Source of the DNA: Streptomyces bacillaris
GTDB lineage: Bacteria; Actinomycetota; Actinomycetes; Streptomycetales; Streptomycetaceae
Direction of reading: 5' to 3'
Length of the DNA stretch: 64,000 nt
Assembly (NCBI RefSeq): GCF_003268675.1
Contig: NZ_CP029378.1
Span: 1,488,001 to 1,552,000, forward strand
In this document: piece by piece, positions 22,921-32,848 of the stretch
Position numbering within the stretch: position 1 is the first letter of the stretch
How the letters are laid out: each line of letters begins with the position of its first letter
Notes under the pieces: model-generated
The model's input: the letters and a program-made list of their open reading frames with translations, nothing else
What the model was told of the DNA's origin: nothing
Databases searched by the model: none
Position numbers and translations under genes: made by a program

Positions 22921-25738
22921 CCCCGGTGCTCCGGCCCCTGAGCCGTCCTCCTCCCCTCCGCCGGACACCGAGGAGGGTTCTGCCCGCCGTCCCGACGATC
23001 CGCTGCTGGCCGTCGTCGCGGCACTGCAGGGTCTCGGCCGGAAACTGGACGCCGTGGCGATCAGTGAGGTGCTCTGGCTCGCCGCCCGCCACCAGCGACC
23101 GGTCCGCTCACCGGGCGGGCAGGCCGGAGGGCCGCAAGCCGGACACGGGAGGGTCGATCCGCGCGAGAAGGTCGGAGTGTGGGCGCCCTCGCCCGGAAGC
23201 CGTACGGTCGATCCGTCCGTCGGTGGCGGATTGCGCGGCAGGAAGGTCGCTCTGCCACGAGGTTCCGCGCTTCCGCGCGCCCGGGAGATCGCGCGTTCGC
23301 TCAGACCGCTGCGCCGTTCATGGCGGAGCGGCCGACGGCTGCGGCTGGACATCGATGCCACGGTGTCGGCCTACGCCCGTACGGAAGAACTGCTGCCCGT
23401 CTTCCGGCCCGCGCCCGAACGGTGGTTCGACCTCAGGGTGTTCATCGACCGGTCACCGACCATGTCCGTGTGGTCGGACACCGCCGAGGAACTGGTGAGG
23501 GTTCTGGCCAGAACCGGTGCGTTCCGCACGGTCCGCGTCGGAGGGATCGCCTCCGGCAGGCCCGCGCCCACCACCGGCGTGGATCAGCCCCCCACGGTTC
23601 CCGCACGCTCGCCACAGCCACGGCGGCTCGTCCTGGTCTTCTCCGACTGTGCCGGCGACCGGCGATGGGAGCCCCTTCTGCACGGGTGGGCGTTCTGGTC
23701 TCCCACCCTCCTGGTGAATCCGCTGCCGCCCAGGATCTGGCGCTACTCCGGCCTCGACCTGCCGGCTGTCAGGGTCACGCCCCCGAGAACGCCGGGCCCG
23801 CGCAATACCGAGCTGCGGTACGCCGTCCCGCCGCTGCTCGACGACGAAGCCTCGACCGGAACGGGCTCCGGAACGGGTGTCGGCCCCTGGGTGCCGGTGC
23901 CCGTAGCCTCGCTCTCGCCACGCTCCCTCGGGCTGTGGGCACGTACGCTGATGCGCGCCGCCCCGGAGGGTTGCGAGGCGGTACTCCTGACCGGAGGGTC
24001 ATCACCTCGTACGGTAGTTGCCGCGCAGCCGGCCGCGAACGCGGTGGAGGCGTTCCTGCACCGGGCGTCGACCGAGGCGATACGGCTGGGGGTGCTCGCC
24101 TCCTCCTATCCGGCCCTGCCCGCGGCGCTTCTCAACGTCATCCGCCAGGAACTGGTTCCGGAGGCCGATGCGGCCGACGTGGCGGAATTCGTCGTGGGCG
24201 GTCTCGTCTCCCTGCAGACATCACCCGAACCCGGCCTCTCGTCCCCGCTGCTGCGTTTCGAGACCGGCGTGCGCGAAAGGCTCGCCCCACGGCTGGGTGT
24301 ACGTGACGCGGCCCGCGTACAGGACGCGGTCGACGCCTTCCTCTCCTCGAACGCCGCTGCCTGCGGTCACTTCCCCGCACTCGTCGCGGACCCGGCGGGC
24401 GGTACGGAGATCTCTCCCGGCACCGCCCCCATCGCCGCGATATCACGCGATGCCCTGCCCGAGCCGGTGGAGGCGGGACCGGGCGGGCGCACCGTCGCCC
24501 TCGGCCCGGCCGTCGAGCGGTCGTCAGCGCGTCCGGCCCGCCCCCGGCCCTCCGCGGAGAGGGAGCGGCCGTACTTCTTCCTGAGCTACGCCCGCACCCC
24601 ACGGCACGGCCGGGACGGGCAGGACGCGGACCTCTGGGTGGAGCGGCTCTTCCGTGACCTGTGCGGCCATCTCATGGCGCTGAGGGACATCCCGGCGGGG
24701 GTGCCTGCCGGGTTCATGGACCGGGAGATACGCAGTGGTGAGAACTGGTCGGAGCGGCTCAGCGACGTGCTGTCCCGCTGCCGGGTGTTCGTTCCTCTGT
24801 ACTCTCCGCGCTACTTCGCCAGCGAGACCTGCGGCAGGGAGTGGTACGCCTTCGAGGCCAGGGCCAAGCGTCGGCCCTACCCCGGCGCAGCACCTGCGAC
24901 CGCGCCGATCGTGCCCGCGCTCTGGGTCCCGGTACCGGCCGGGCAGTTGCCGGACGTGGCGTCCCGATTGTCGTACTCCGATCGTGACTTCGGAGAGCAG
25001 TACGCCACGGACGGGCTGTATGGGCTCATCAAACTCCGGCGCTTCGCCGAGCAGTACGAACGCGCGGTGTACGAACTGGCCAAGCGGATCGTCGTCGCGG
25101 CGGACACCTCCCCCGGGGACGGGCCCGTGATCGACTACCGGACCGTTCCCAGCGCCTTCCACTCTCCCCTGCATCAGCCGGACACCCTCAGGGTCGCCGT
25201 GGCAGCTCCCACCAGGCACAACCTGCCCGACGGGCCCGACCCTTCCCACTACGGCGACACCCCGGAGGAGTGGAACCCGTACAGCCCCGCCTCACCACGC
25301 CCGCTGGCCGACGCCGTGATCGATCTGGCCTTCCGGCTGAACAGCCAGGTGGACGTCTCCACGCTCGCGGAGGAAGTGCGACGCATCGACGACGGTCACC
25401 CCTCTCCTGGGCCGCTGCTCCTTCTGGTGGACCGCTGGGCTCCGCTCGTACCGGAACTGCGGCACCAACTGGCACGGCTGGACGCGGCACGCGAACCGGG
25501 AACGACCGTGATCGTCGGGTGGGATCCGCAGGACGGAAGGGCCACAGAGCCCAACTCCCCGCTGGCCCACGCACCGGCACCGGAGCAGGCCATGCCGCAC
25601 CTGGCAGACCTCAGGATCAGCCCCTTCTTCCCTCTCCAGGCTCCCGAGGGGCTGACCAGCCTGCTGCCCCGGGCTCTGGAAGCCGCGTACCACGCCTACT
25701 CCCGTGGGAACCCTTCGCCGCAGGGGCCACCGCAGTGA
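22913..25738 (+). CDS. SAV_2336-type vWA-like / TIR (FxsC-like) protein
   Basis: A 941-residue multidomain protein. Residues ~20-150 match the N-terminal region of SAV_2336-related proteins. A vWA-like domain begins near 170 with a MIDAS-like DRSPTMS and continues through LVLVFSDCAG. A TIR domain spans about 552-690: PYFFLSYARTPR at its start and VPLYSPRYFASETCGREWYAF, where Glu643 aligns with the catalytic glutamate of NAD-cleaving TIRs. The last ~230 residues resemble the FxsC C-terminal domain. GTG at 22913 overlaps the ATPase stop by 8 bp. In the vWA-MoxR-VMAP scheme this is the vWA partner, fused to an NADase-type effector. Whether the TIR hydrolyses NAD or only scaffolds is unknown. Confidence 0.8.
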   Translation: MPDPGAPAPEPSSSPPPDTEEGSARRPDDPLLAVVAALQGLGRKLDAVAISEVLWLAARHQRPVRSPGGQAGGPQAGHGRVDPREKVGVWAPSPGSRTVDPSVGGGLRGRKVALPRGSALPRAREIARSLRPLRRSWRSGRRLRLDIDATVSAYARTEELLPVFRPAPERWFDLRVFIDRSPTMSVWSDTAEELVRVLARTGAFRTVRVGGIASGRPAPTTGVDQPPTVPARSPQPRRLVLVFSDCAGDRRWEPLLHGWAFWSPTLLVNPLPPRIWRYSGLDLPAVRVTPPRTPGPRNTELRYAVPPLLDDEASTGTGSGTGVGPWVPVPVASLSPRSLGLWARTLMRAAPEGCEAVLLTGGSSPRTVVAAQPAANAVEAFLHRASTEAIRLGVLASSYPALPAALLNVIRQELVPEADAADVAEFVVGGLVSLQTSPEPGLSSPLLRFETGVRERLAPRLGVRDAARVQDAVDAFLSSNAAACGHFPALVADPAGGTEISPGTAPIAAISRDALPEPVEAGPGGRTVALGPAVERSSARPARPRPSAERERPYFFLSYARTPRHGRDGQDADLWVERLFRDLCGHLMALRDIPAGVPAGFMDREIRSGENWSERLSDVLSRCRVFVPLYSPRYFASETCGREWYAFEARAKRRPYPGAAPATAPIVPALWVPVPAGQLPDVASRLSYSDRDFGEQYATDGLYGLIKLRRFAEQYERAVYELAKRIVVAADTSPGDGPVIDYRTVPSAFHSPLHQPDTLRVAVAAPTRHNLPDGPDPSHYGDTPEEWNPYSPASPRPLADAVIDLAFRLNSQVDVSTLAEEVRRIDDGHPSPGPLLLLVDRWAPLVPELRHQLARLDAAREPGTTVIVGWDPQDGRATEPNSPLAHAPAPEQAMPHLADLRISPFFPLQAPEGLTSLLPRALEAAYHAYSRGNPSPQGPPQ

Positions 25739-25765
25739 CCGCGATCCCGTCGTCGTGACGCCGCC

Positions 25766-25798
25766 CCCGTGGCGGTCACAGGCGTACGCCGCCACGGG
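25766..25798. terminator. Bidirectional hairpin terminator between convergent genes
   Basis: CCCGTGGCGG and its exact reverse complement form a 10-bp perfect stem with a 13-base loop in the 88-bp gap between the TIR gene and the convergent LuxR-type gene. Confidence 0.75.
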
Positions 25799-25826
25799 CA
25801 CCCCCGTCGTCCCCTCAGACCTGGCC

Positions 25827-26870
25827 TCAACCGCACGACTCCCGTGTGGGCGGCCGACGTTGACGCGCCTGGGGGCGGGGTGCCTCGTCGGGGAGGCCGC
25901 CGCCGGCTTCGAGCAGCCGCCGTTGGGAGAGGAGGTAGCCCAGCTCGGCCCTGCTGCGGCTGCCCAGCGCTTCGGAGACCTTGCGGATGTGGGTGGAGAC
26001 GGTCCGCGCGCTCATGCCGAGCCGGGTCGCGATGGATTCGTCGGTGTGGCCGGAGACGACCATGCGGAGCACGGTCCGGCGTACGGAGCTGGTCAGCAGG
26101 TCGGGGCGGTGGCGTTCGACGGTGATGGCGACGGGCTCGCCGCGCTCCCACGCGTGGTCGAACATCTTGGCGAGGAACTCGATCACCCCGGAGTGCCGGA
26201 CGGCCAGCGCGGTGCTCTTGCGCTCCTCGGTTCCCGGGATGAAGGCGATCGTACGGTCGCAGATGATGACGCGTTCGAAGATCTCGTCGACGGTACGGAC
26301 CCGGGCGCCTTCGGCGAGAACCTGCTCGATGTAGGCGAGGGTGGGCGCGTGCGACCGGACGCTGTGCTGGTAGAGCGTGCGCTGCCGTACGCCTTTCCGC
26401 AGCAGGGCGAGATCGCGGGGCAGGGCCTCGGCGAGCAGAGCGGGCGGCCGGCCGCCGCCGGGCTGTGCGGTCAGCAACTCATCCCGGCAGGAGGCGACGG
26501 CCTTCCGCAGCGCCTCACCGATCACCTCTTCGCCGTGCAGCGACTCGATGGGCAGTACGGCCCGGCGCTGGACCTTTCGATAGACGGCCTCCGCCGCGAG
26601 AAAGGAGGAATGCAGGACTTCCAGGGATTTCCGGCGCTCTTCGATGTCACGCTCGACATGACGAGCGAGCAGCGATTCGGCGATTGCCGGGGGAACGGGA
26701 ACGTACACATCCCGTCCGCCGGGCAACGGTTTCAGGAGTCCGGAGCGTACGAGGCACCCGGGCACATCACCGGATACCGTCCCCGCCTCCAGCGCCTCGC
26801 GGTAGCGCCGCAGCCCCTCCTCGCACAGGCGCACCTCGGTTAGTGGCGTTATGTCAGGTTCTGGAGTCAT
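25827..26870 (-). CDS. LuxR-type transcriptional regulator
   Basis: A 347-residue regulator. The C-terminus is a GerE/LuxR helix-turn-helix (VVSGHTDESIATRLGMSARTVSTHI near 290). The N-terminal ~250 residues contain a helical segment and a phospholipase-D-like sensor region of the type found in TrmB-related Streptomyces regulators (VIICDRTIAFIPG near 200). ATG at 26870 follows AAGGAT. An upstream in-frame extension exists but lies in atypical, AT-richer sequence and is probably not translated. The gene converges with the conflict operon, so it may or may not regulate it; its own target is unknown. Confidence 0.78.
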   Translation of the reverse strand: MTPEPDITPLTEVRLCEEGLRRYREALEAGTVSGDVPGCLVRSGLLKPLPGGRDVYVPVPPAIAESLLARHVERDIEERRKSLEVLHSSFLAAEAVYRKVQRRAVLPIESLHGEEVIGEALRKAVASCRDELLTAQPGGGRPPALLAEALPRDLALLRKGVRQRTLYQHSVRSHAPTLAYIEQVLAEGARVRTVDEIFERVIICDRTIAFIPGTEERKSTALAVRHSGVIEFLAKMFDHAWERGEPVAITVERHRPDLLTSSVRRTVLRMVVSGHTDESIATRLGMSARTVSTHIRKVSEALGSRSRAELGYLLSQRRLLEAGGGLPDEAPRPQARQRRPPTRESCG

Positions 26871-27315
26871 CTGCCCATCCTTCGTGTTGCCGCAATTCGT
26901 GGTCAGGACGACAGGCAGGCTCGCATCGCCGCCGGAATATGCGAAAGGATGACCGTGACGCAAACAATGCGCTCGAACAAAAGCAGTCGTGACCCCTACC
27001 CCGAGCCGATTCACAAGAACTCGCCGGGGAAATTTCACATACGGGAAACTCCCGCAGTGAAACATGGAAACAATCACATCGATAAGGTGATGGTATGTAT
27101 CGGACCGTCAACGCTGCGCATACTTGCTTTTCACAACGCGCGGGCCGCGCAGAACGGACACGAAAAGACTCCGCCTGGGGGTGATGCACATTTAACGCAA
27201 ATGACGTCATTCCCGATCCGGACTTTTTCCTCCGGAAATTGACGGAGAAAAATCTCATATTCTGAGACGGTCGGCGGTGGTCGTGCGCCCGCGACACCCG
27301 GCCGGGAACGCCGCC
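26871..27315. other. AT-richer intergenic region with hairpin at 27033-27062
   Basis: A 445-bp gap of clearly lower GC than its surroundings. At 27033-27062 an interrupted stem is formed by TTTCAC/GTGAAA outside and CGGGA/TCCCG inside, around an AAC loop. Short ORFs occur on both strands (for example 26949-27242 plus), but none has family resemblance, Streptomyces codon bias and a good ribosome site together. It probably contains the LuxR promoter and perhaps a remnant of transferred DNA or a small RNA. Confidence 0.45.
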
Positions 27316-28662
27316 TCAGTCCTGGGCGAGATCCTCCGGAGCCGACCTCGCGAGGTCGGCCAGCGTCGCGAGAGCCCGGGACAGGGTCTCCGCCGACGGC
27401 GAGGCGAGGCCCAGACGGATCGCGTGCGGACCCCGGTGGCGGCCCACGGCGAACGCCGCCGCCGGGGTCACCGCGATACCGTGCCGCGCCGCGGCGGCGA
27501 CGAACGTGTCGGCCCGCCACGGCCTCGGCAGCTCCCACCAGCGGTAGTACGACCCCGGCGCGCTGCGGGTCACGAAGTCCCCGAGGTGGCGCTCCGCGAT
27601 CTCCTGCCGTTCCACGGCCTGCCGCTGCTTGGCCCGTACGAGCGTCTCCACGGCCCCCACCGCCTGCCACTGGGCCATCGCCTCCAGGGGAAACCCCATG
27701 GGCGCCCAGCCCCCCGAGCGCAGAGCGGCCGCGACCCCGCCCGACACGGCGGCGGGCACCACCGCGAACCCGAGGGACAGCCCCGGCGCGAGCCGCTTCG
27801 ACAGGCTGTCGACGAGCACCGCCCGCTCGGGCACACGAGAGGCCAGAGGCGGCAGATCGTCCCGGAGGAAGGCCCACACCGCGTCCTCGATCGCATGAAT
27901 GCCGCACGTCAGCAGCACATCGGCCAGGCGGTCCAGCCGCTCCGCGGGCATGGTCAGCGACAGCGGGTTGTGCAGGACGGGCTGTACGTAGACGGCGTGC
28001 AGCGGCCCGGCCCGGTGCGCCTCCTCCACCGCCTCCGGGATGAGCCCGGCCCCGTCCATCGCGAGCGGCACCAGGGTGACACCGAGCCGGGTGGCGATCG
28101 CCTTGAGCACCGGGTACGTCAGCTCCTCCACGCCCAGCCGCGCGCCCGGCCGGGTCAGCGCGGCCACCACCGCCGAGATCGCCTGGCGCCCGCTCCCCGC
28201 GAACAGCACCCGCGCTGGATCGGGGCGCCAGCCACCCCGTGCGAGCAGGTCCGCCGCGGCGGCGCGCGCGGCGGGGGTGCCGGCCGCGCCGACCGGGCGC
28301 AGCACCGGCTCCAGCCGCTCGGGCCGCAGCAGCCCGCCCAGCCCGGCGGCCAGCAACTCGGCCTGCTCGGGCACCACGGGGTAGTTCAGCTCCAGGTCGA
28401 CCCGGCTCCCGGCGGGTTCGGAGAGCGCGGGGGCGGGCGGCGCCGCCGTACCGGAGGTGTCGCGTACGAAGGTGCCGCGGCCCACGTGCCCCTCGGTGAG
28501 ACCCCGGCGCGCCAGCTCCTGATAGACGCGGGTGGCCGTGGAATTGGCGATGCCGTACTGCCGGGCGAATTCCCGCTGCGTGGGCAGCCGTTCACCTGCC
28601 TTGAGCCGACCGGCCCCGATCTCGGCGGCCACCGCGTCGGCAACGCTCCGGTAGTCCTTCAC
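27316..28662 (-). CDS. MocR-type PLP-dependent transcriptional regulator (GntR HTH plus aminotransferase domain)
   Basis: A 448-residue MocR protein. The GntR winged helix covers ~residues 10-75 (LPTQREFARQYGIANSTATRVY). A fold-type I aminotransferase domain follows, with the PLP lysine in LVDSLSKRLAPGLSLGF. GTG at 28662 was chosen because GGAGGTGGAG precedes it; upstream residues are encoded in the operator region. These regulators sense an amino acid or PLP adduct. The gene diverges from a LysE-type exporter with a palindromic site between them, so it most likely controls that exporter in response to its amino-acid substrate. Confidence 0.88.
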   Translation of the reverse strand: MKDYRSVADAVAAEIGAGRLKAGERLPTQREFARQYGIANSTATRVYQELARRGLTEGHVGRGTFVRDTSGTAAPPAPALSEPAGSRVDLELNYPVVPEQAELLAAGLGGLLRPERLEPVLRPVGAAGTPAARAAAADLLARGGWRPDPARVLFAGSGRQAISAVVAALTRPGARLGVEELTYPVLKAIATRLGVTLVPLAMDGAGLIPEAVEEAHRAGPLHAVYVQPVLHNPLSLTMPAERLDRLADVLLTCGIHAIEDAVWAFLRDDLPPLASRVPERAVLVDSLSKRLAPGLSLGFAVVPAAVSGGVAAALRSGGWAPMGFPLEAMAQWQAVGAVETLVRAKQRQAVERQEIAERHLGDFVTRSAPGSYYRWWELPRPWRADTFVAAAARHGIAVTPAAAFAVGRHRGPHAIRLGLASPSAETLSRALATLADLARSAPEDLAQD

Positions 28663-28746
28663 GGACTCCACCTCCCGTATCCCGTACTCACCGCGTATCG
28701 CTCGCACCGGCATCAGCATCAGCATCGAAGCACAGCATTGCACCGA

Positions 28747-28767
28747 GTTCAATATCTCGTATTGAAC
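28747..28767. promoter_or_regulatory. Palindromic operator between MocR and LysE genes
   Basis: GTTCAATA and its exact reverse complement TATTGAAC flank a 5-base spacer (TCTCG). The 8-bp perfect inverted repeat is AT-rich against a GC-rich background and lies centrally in the divergent gap, as expected of the MocR-binding site. Confidence 0.65.
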
Positions 28768-28886
28768 CGAGGAAAGACGGGGCCTTACACTCGAATTGCT
28801 CCGACTCATGATGGCCGAAGAACCGGAAATGCACGGAGCAGGCCCTGACAGAGGCCCACCCACGGAGCAGAAGGCGGCGCGCGGTA

Positions 28887-29537
28887 ATGGTTGAGCTGAC
28901 CGGAGTACTGGGAGTCGCGATGGTGGCCCTGGGGATGGTGCTCACCCCCGGGCCGAACATGATCTACCTCGTCTCCCGGAGCATCACCCAGGGCCGCCGG
29001 GCGGGAGTCGTCTCACTCGGCGGCGTCGCGGTCGGCTTCCTGGTCTACCTGCTGGCGACGAACCTCGGCCTCTCCGTGGTCTTCGTCGCGGTCCCCGAGC
29101 TGTACGTCGCGGTCAAACTGGCCGGCGCGGCCTACCTGGCCTACCTCGCCTGGACCGCCCTCAAGCCCGGCGGCGTCTCCGTCTTCGCTCCCCAGGAGAT
29201 GCCGCACGACTCCCCGCGCAAACTGTTCACGATGGGGCTGATGACGAATCTGCTCAACCCGAAGATCGCCATCATGTATCTGTCCCTCATCCCCCAGTTC
29301 ATCAACCTGGAGTCCGGGCACGTACTGTTCCAGGGCTTCCTGCTCGGTTCCGTCCAGATCGCGGTGGCCCTCACGGTCAACCTGTCCATCGTCCTGGCCG
29401 CCGGTTCGATCGCGGTCTTCCTCGCCCGCCGCCCCTCCTGGCTCAAGGTGCAGCGCTACATGATGGGAACGGCGCTCGCCCTCCTGGCCGTCTCCGTCGC
29501 CCTGGACACCTCGATGCCCTCGTCCGGGTCGAGCTGA
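28887..29537 (+). CDS. LysE/RhtB-family amino-acid exporter
   Basis: A 216-residue membrane protein with six hydrophobic segments. The family signature [21 protein letters not shown] lies near residue 20 and a conserved [18 protein letters not shown] near 115. It exports amino acids or derivatives such as homoserine lactones. ATG at 28887 has only a weak ribosome site. The last 82 bp overlap the 3' end of carB on the opposite strand, so the two transcripts are convergent and antisense at their ends. Divergent pairing with a MocR regulator suggests induction by its substrate. Confidence 0.9.
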   Translation: MVELTGVLGVAMVALGMVLTPGPNMIYLVSRSITQGRRAGVVSLGGVAVGFLVYLLATNLGLSVVFVAVPELYVAVKLAGAAYLAYLAWTALKPGGVSVFAPQEMPHDSPRKLFTMGLMTNLLNPKIAIMYLSLIPQFINLESGHVLFQGFLLGSVQIAVALTVNLSIVLAAGSIAVFLARRPSWLKVQRYMMGTALALLAVSVALDTSMPSSGSS

Positions 29538-32500
29538 TCCCGCAAGGTCATCTCCGTGAGCTGCTCGGCGTGTTCTTGGAGTGAGCGGACGCCGACTCCG
29601 CCGTGGTTGAGGGCGTCGATGCCCTGAACCGCGGCGGCCAGGGCCTGGACGGTGGTCAGGCAGGGCACGGAGCGGGAGACGGCGGCGGTGCGGATCTCGT
29701 AGCCGTCGAGACGGCCGCCGGTGCCGTAGGGGGTGTTGACGATGAGATCGACCTCCCCGTCATGGATGAGCTGGACGATCGTCTTCTCACCGTTGGGCCC
29801 CGGCCCCTCGGACTGCTTGCGCACAATCGTGGCGTTGATCCCGTTGCGCTTCAGCACCTCGGCGGTCCCGGAGGTGGCCATCAGCTCGAAGCCGTGCGCG
29901 ACCAGCTCCCGGGCGGGGAAGATCATCGAGCGCTTGTCCCGGTTGGCCACCGAGATGAACGCCCGCCCACTGGTGGGCAGGGGGCCGTAGGCGCCGGCCT
30001 GGGACTTGGCGTAGGCGGTCCCGAAGACCGAGTCGATACCCATCACCTCACCCGTGGAGCGCATCTCCGGGCCGAGGACCGTGTCGACGCCGCGGCCGTG
30101 GATGTCACGGAACCGCGACCAGGGCATCACGGCCTCCTTGACAGAGATCGGCGCGTCCAGCGGCAGGGTGCCGCCGTCGCCGGTCTTGGGCAGGAGCCCT
30201 TCGGCGCGGAGTTCCGTGATGGTGGCACCGAGGGAGATGCGGGCGGCGGCCTTGGCGAGCGGGACGGCGGTCGCCTTCGAGGTGAAGGGCACCGTGCGGG
30301 AGGCACGCGGGTTGGCCTCCAGAACGTAGAGGATGTCCCCCGACAGCGCGAACTGGATGTTGATCAGCCCGAGGACGCCGACGCCCTTGGCGATGCCCTC
30401 GGTGGAGGCGCGCAGCCGCTTGATGTCGAAGCCGCCGAGCGTGATCGGGGGCAGGGCGCAGGCCGAGTCACCGGAGTGGATCCCCGCCTCCTCGATGTGC
30501 TCCATCACACCACCGAGATACAGCTCATGACCGTCGTACAACGCGTCCACGTCGATCTCGATGGCGTCGTCGAGGAACCGGTCCACCAGGACCGGGCGAG
30601 TGGGGCTGATCTCGGTGGACTCCGCGATGTACGACTCCAGCCGGGCCTCGTCGTAGACGATCTCCATGCCGCGCCCGCCGAGGACGTAGGACGGGCGGAC
30701 GAGGACGGGGTAGCCGATCTCGTCGGCGATGGCCTTGGCGGCGGCGAAGGTGGTGGCCGTCCCGTGCTTCGGGGCGGGCAGCCCGGCCTCGGCCAGGACC
30801 CGGCCGAAAGCACCCCGGTCCTCAGCCGCGTGGATCGCCTCCGGGGAGGTGCCCACGACGGGCACCCCGTTGTCCTTCAGCGCCTGGGAGAGGCCGAGCG
30901 GTGTCTGGCCGCCGAGCTGGACGATGACTCCGGCGAGGGGGCCGGCGAGGGATTCGGCGTGGACGATCTCCAGGACGTCCTCCAGCGTGAGCGGCTCGAA
31001 GTAGAGCCGGTCGGAGGTGTCGTAGTCCGTGGAGACGGTCTCCGGGTTGCAGTTCACCATCACCGTCTCGAAGCCCGCATCACTCAGGGCGAAGGAGGCG
31101 TGGACGCAGGAGTAGTCGAACTCGATGCCCTGCCCGATCCGGTTGGGGCCCGAGCCGAGGATGATCACCGCGGGCTTGGTGCGGGGGGCGACTTCGGTCT
31201 CCTCGTCGTAGGAGGAGTAGAAGTACGGGGTCTTCGCCGCGAACTCGGCGGCGCAGGTGTCGACCGTCTTGTAGACCGGGCGGATGCCGAGGGCGTGGCG
31301 GACCTCGCGGACGACGTCCTCGCGCAGCCCGCGGATCTCCCCGATCTGGACGTCGGAGAACCCGTGCCGCTTCGCCTCCGCGATCAGGTCGGCGTCCAAG
31401 CGCTCCGCAGTGGCCAGCTCGTCGGCGATCTCCTTGATCAGGAAGAGCTGGTCGACGAACCAGGGGTCGATCTTCGTCGCCTCGAAGACCTCCTCCTGGG
31501 AGGCTCCAGCACGGATCGCCTGCATGACCGTGTTGATACGGCCGTCGGTGGGGCGGACCGCTTCGGCGAGCAGCTCGGCCTTGTCACCCGGCTCGCCGGT
31601 GAAGGCGAACTGCGAACCCTTCTTCTCCAAAGAGCGCAACGCCTTCTGGAGGGCCTCGGTGAAGTTCCGGCCGATCGCCATCGCCTCCCCCACCGACTTC
31701 ATCGTCGTCGTCAGCGTCGAATCAGCCGAGGGGAACTTCTCGAACGCGAAACGCGGCGCCTTCACCACCACATAGTCGAGGGTCGGCTCGAAGGAGGCCG
31801 GGGTCTTCTCGGTGATGTCGTTGGGGATCTCGTCCAGGGTGTAACCCACCGCGAGCTTCGCGGCGATCTTGGCGATCGGGAAACCCGTCGCCTTCGACGC
31901 CAGAGCCGAGGAGCGGGAGACACGCGGGTTCATCTCGATCACGATGACCCGCCCGTCGGCGGGGTCGATCGCGAACTGGATGTTGCACCCGCCGGTGTCC
32001 ACCCCGACCTCGCGGATGATCGCGATCCCGACATCCCGCAGCCGCTGGTACTCCCGGTCGGTCAGCGTCATCGCCGGGGCGACAGTGATCGAGTCACCGG
32101 TGTGGACACCCATCGGATCGAAGTTCTCGATGGAGCAGACGACCACGACGTTGTCGTTCTTGTCGCGCATCAGCTCCAGCTCGTACTCCTTCCACCCCAG
32201 AATCGACTCCTCCAACAACACCTCCGTGGTCGGGGAAAGGGTGAGGCCCTGGCCGGCGATCCGGCGCAGCTCCTCCTCGTCGTGGGCGAAGCCGGAACCC
32301 GCACCGCCCATCGTGAAGGAGGGGCGCACCACGACCGGGTAGCCGCCCAGGGTGTCCACCCCGGCCAGGACGTCGTCCATGGAGTGGCAGATGACCGAGC
32401 GGGCGGACTCGCCGTACCCGATCTTCGCCTTCACCGCCTCCACGACGCCCTTGAACAGGTCGCGGTCCTCGCCCTTGTTGATCGCCTCAACATTCGCGCC

Positions 32501-32848
32501 GATCAGCTCGACACCGTACTTCTCCAGCACACCCTGCTCATGCATCGAGATCGCCGTGTTCAACGCCGTCTGACCACCCAGGGTGGGCAGGAGCGCGTCG
32601 GGGCGCTCCTTCGCGATGATCTTCTCGACGAACTCCGGCGTGATCGGCTCCACATACGTGGCATCAGCGATCTCGGGGTCGGTCATGATCGTGGCCGGGT
32701 TGGAGTTCACCAGAATGACCCGCAACCCCTCCGCCTTCAGAACACGGCAGGCCTGGGTACCGGAGTAGTCGAACTCGGCGGCCTGACCGATGACGATCGG
32801 ACCCGAGCCGATGACCAGGACGGACTGGATATCGGAGCGCTTAGGCAC
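29456..32848 (-). CDS. carB: Carbamoyl-phosphate synthase large subunit
   Basis: A 1,130-residue synthetase that makes carbamoyl phosphate from bicarbonate, ammonia and two ATP. The N-terminal [22 protein letters not shown] and the second-half [21 protein letters not shown] mark the two homologous ATP-grasp halves, and the MGS-like allosteric domain closes the C-terminus. GTG at 32848 overlaps the carA stop by 8 bp. It is about 28 residues longer than typical actinobacterial CarB, and this C-terminal extension overlaps the convergent exporter gene. No pyr genes flank it. It is the last gene of the putative biosynthetic operon containing a carbamoyltransferase, so it is probably a dedicated second copy. 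Confidence 0.95.
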   Translation of the reverse strand: MPKRSDIQSVLVIGSGPIVIGQAAEFDYSGTQACRVLKAEGLRVILVNSNPATIMTDPEIADATYVEPITPEFVEKIIAKERPDALLPTLGGQTALNTAISMHEQGVLEKYGVELIGANVEAINKGEDRDLFKGVVEAVKAKIGYGESARSVICHSMDDVLAGVDTLGGYPVVVRPSFTMGGAGSGFAHDEEELRRIAGQGLTLSPTTEVLLEESILGWKEYELELMRDKNDNVVVVCSIENFDPMGVHTGDSITVAPAMTLTDREYQRLRDVGIAIIREVGVDTGGCNIQFAIDPADGRVIVIEMNPRVSRSSALASKATGFPIAKIAAKLAVGYTLDEIPNDITEKTPASFEPTLDYVVVKAPRFAFEKFPSADSTLTTTMKSVGEAMAIGRNFTEALQKALRSLEKKGSQFAFTGEPGDKAELLAEAVRPTDGRINTVMQAIRAGASQEEVFEATKIDPWFVDQLFLIKEIADELATAERLDADLIAEAKRHGFSDVQIGEIRGLREDVVREVRHALGIRPVYKTVDTCAAEFAAKTPYFYSSYDEETEVAPRTKPAVIILGSGPNRIGQGIEFDYSCVHASFALSDAGFETVMVNCNPETVSTDYDTSDRLYFEPLTLEDVLEIVHAESLAGPLAGVIVQLGGQTPLGLSQALKDNGVPVVGTSPEAIHAAEDRGAFGRVLAEAGLPAPKHGTATTFAAAKAIADEIGYPVLVRPSYVLGGRGMEIVYDEARLESYIAESTEISPTRPVLVDRFLDDAIEIDVDALYDGHELYLGGVMEHIEEAGIHSGDSACALPPITLGGFDIKRLRASTEGIAKGVGVLGLINIQFALSGDILYVLEANPRASRTVPFTSKATAVPLAKAAARISLGATITELRAEGLLPKTGDGGTLPLDAPISVKEAVMPWSRFRDIHGRGVDTVLGPEMRSTGEVMGIDSVFGTAYAKSQAGAYGPLPTSGRAFISVANRDKRSMIFPARELVAHGFELMATSGTAEVLKRNGINATIVRKQSEGPGPNGEKTIVQLIHDGEVDLIVNTPYGTGGRLDGYEIRTAAVSRSVPCLTTVQALAAAVQGIDALNHGGVGVRSLQEHAEQLTEMTLRDQLDPDEGIEVSRATETARRASAVPIM

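Noticed and set aside
26949..27242. 97-codon plus ORF in the AT-rich gap
   Set aside because: No family resemblance, atypical codon use and no good ribosome site; more likely chance in lower-GC DNA.
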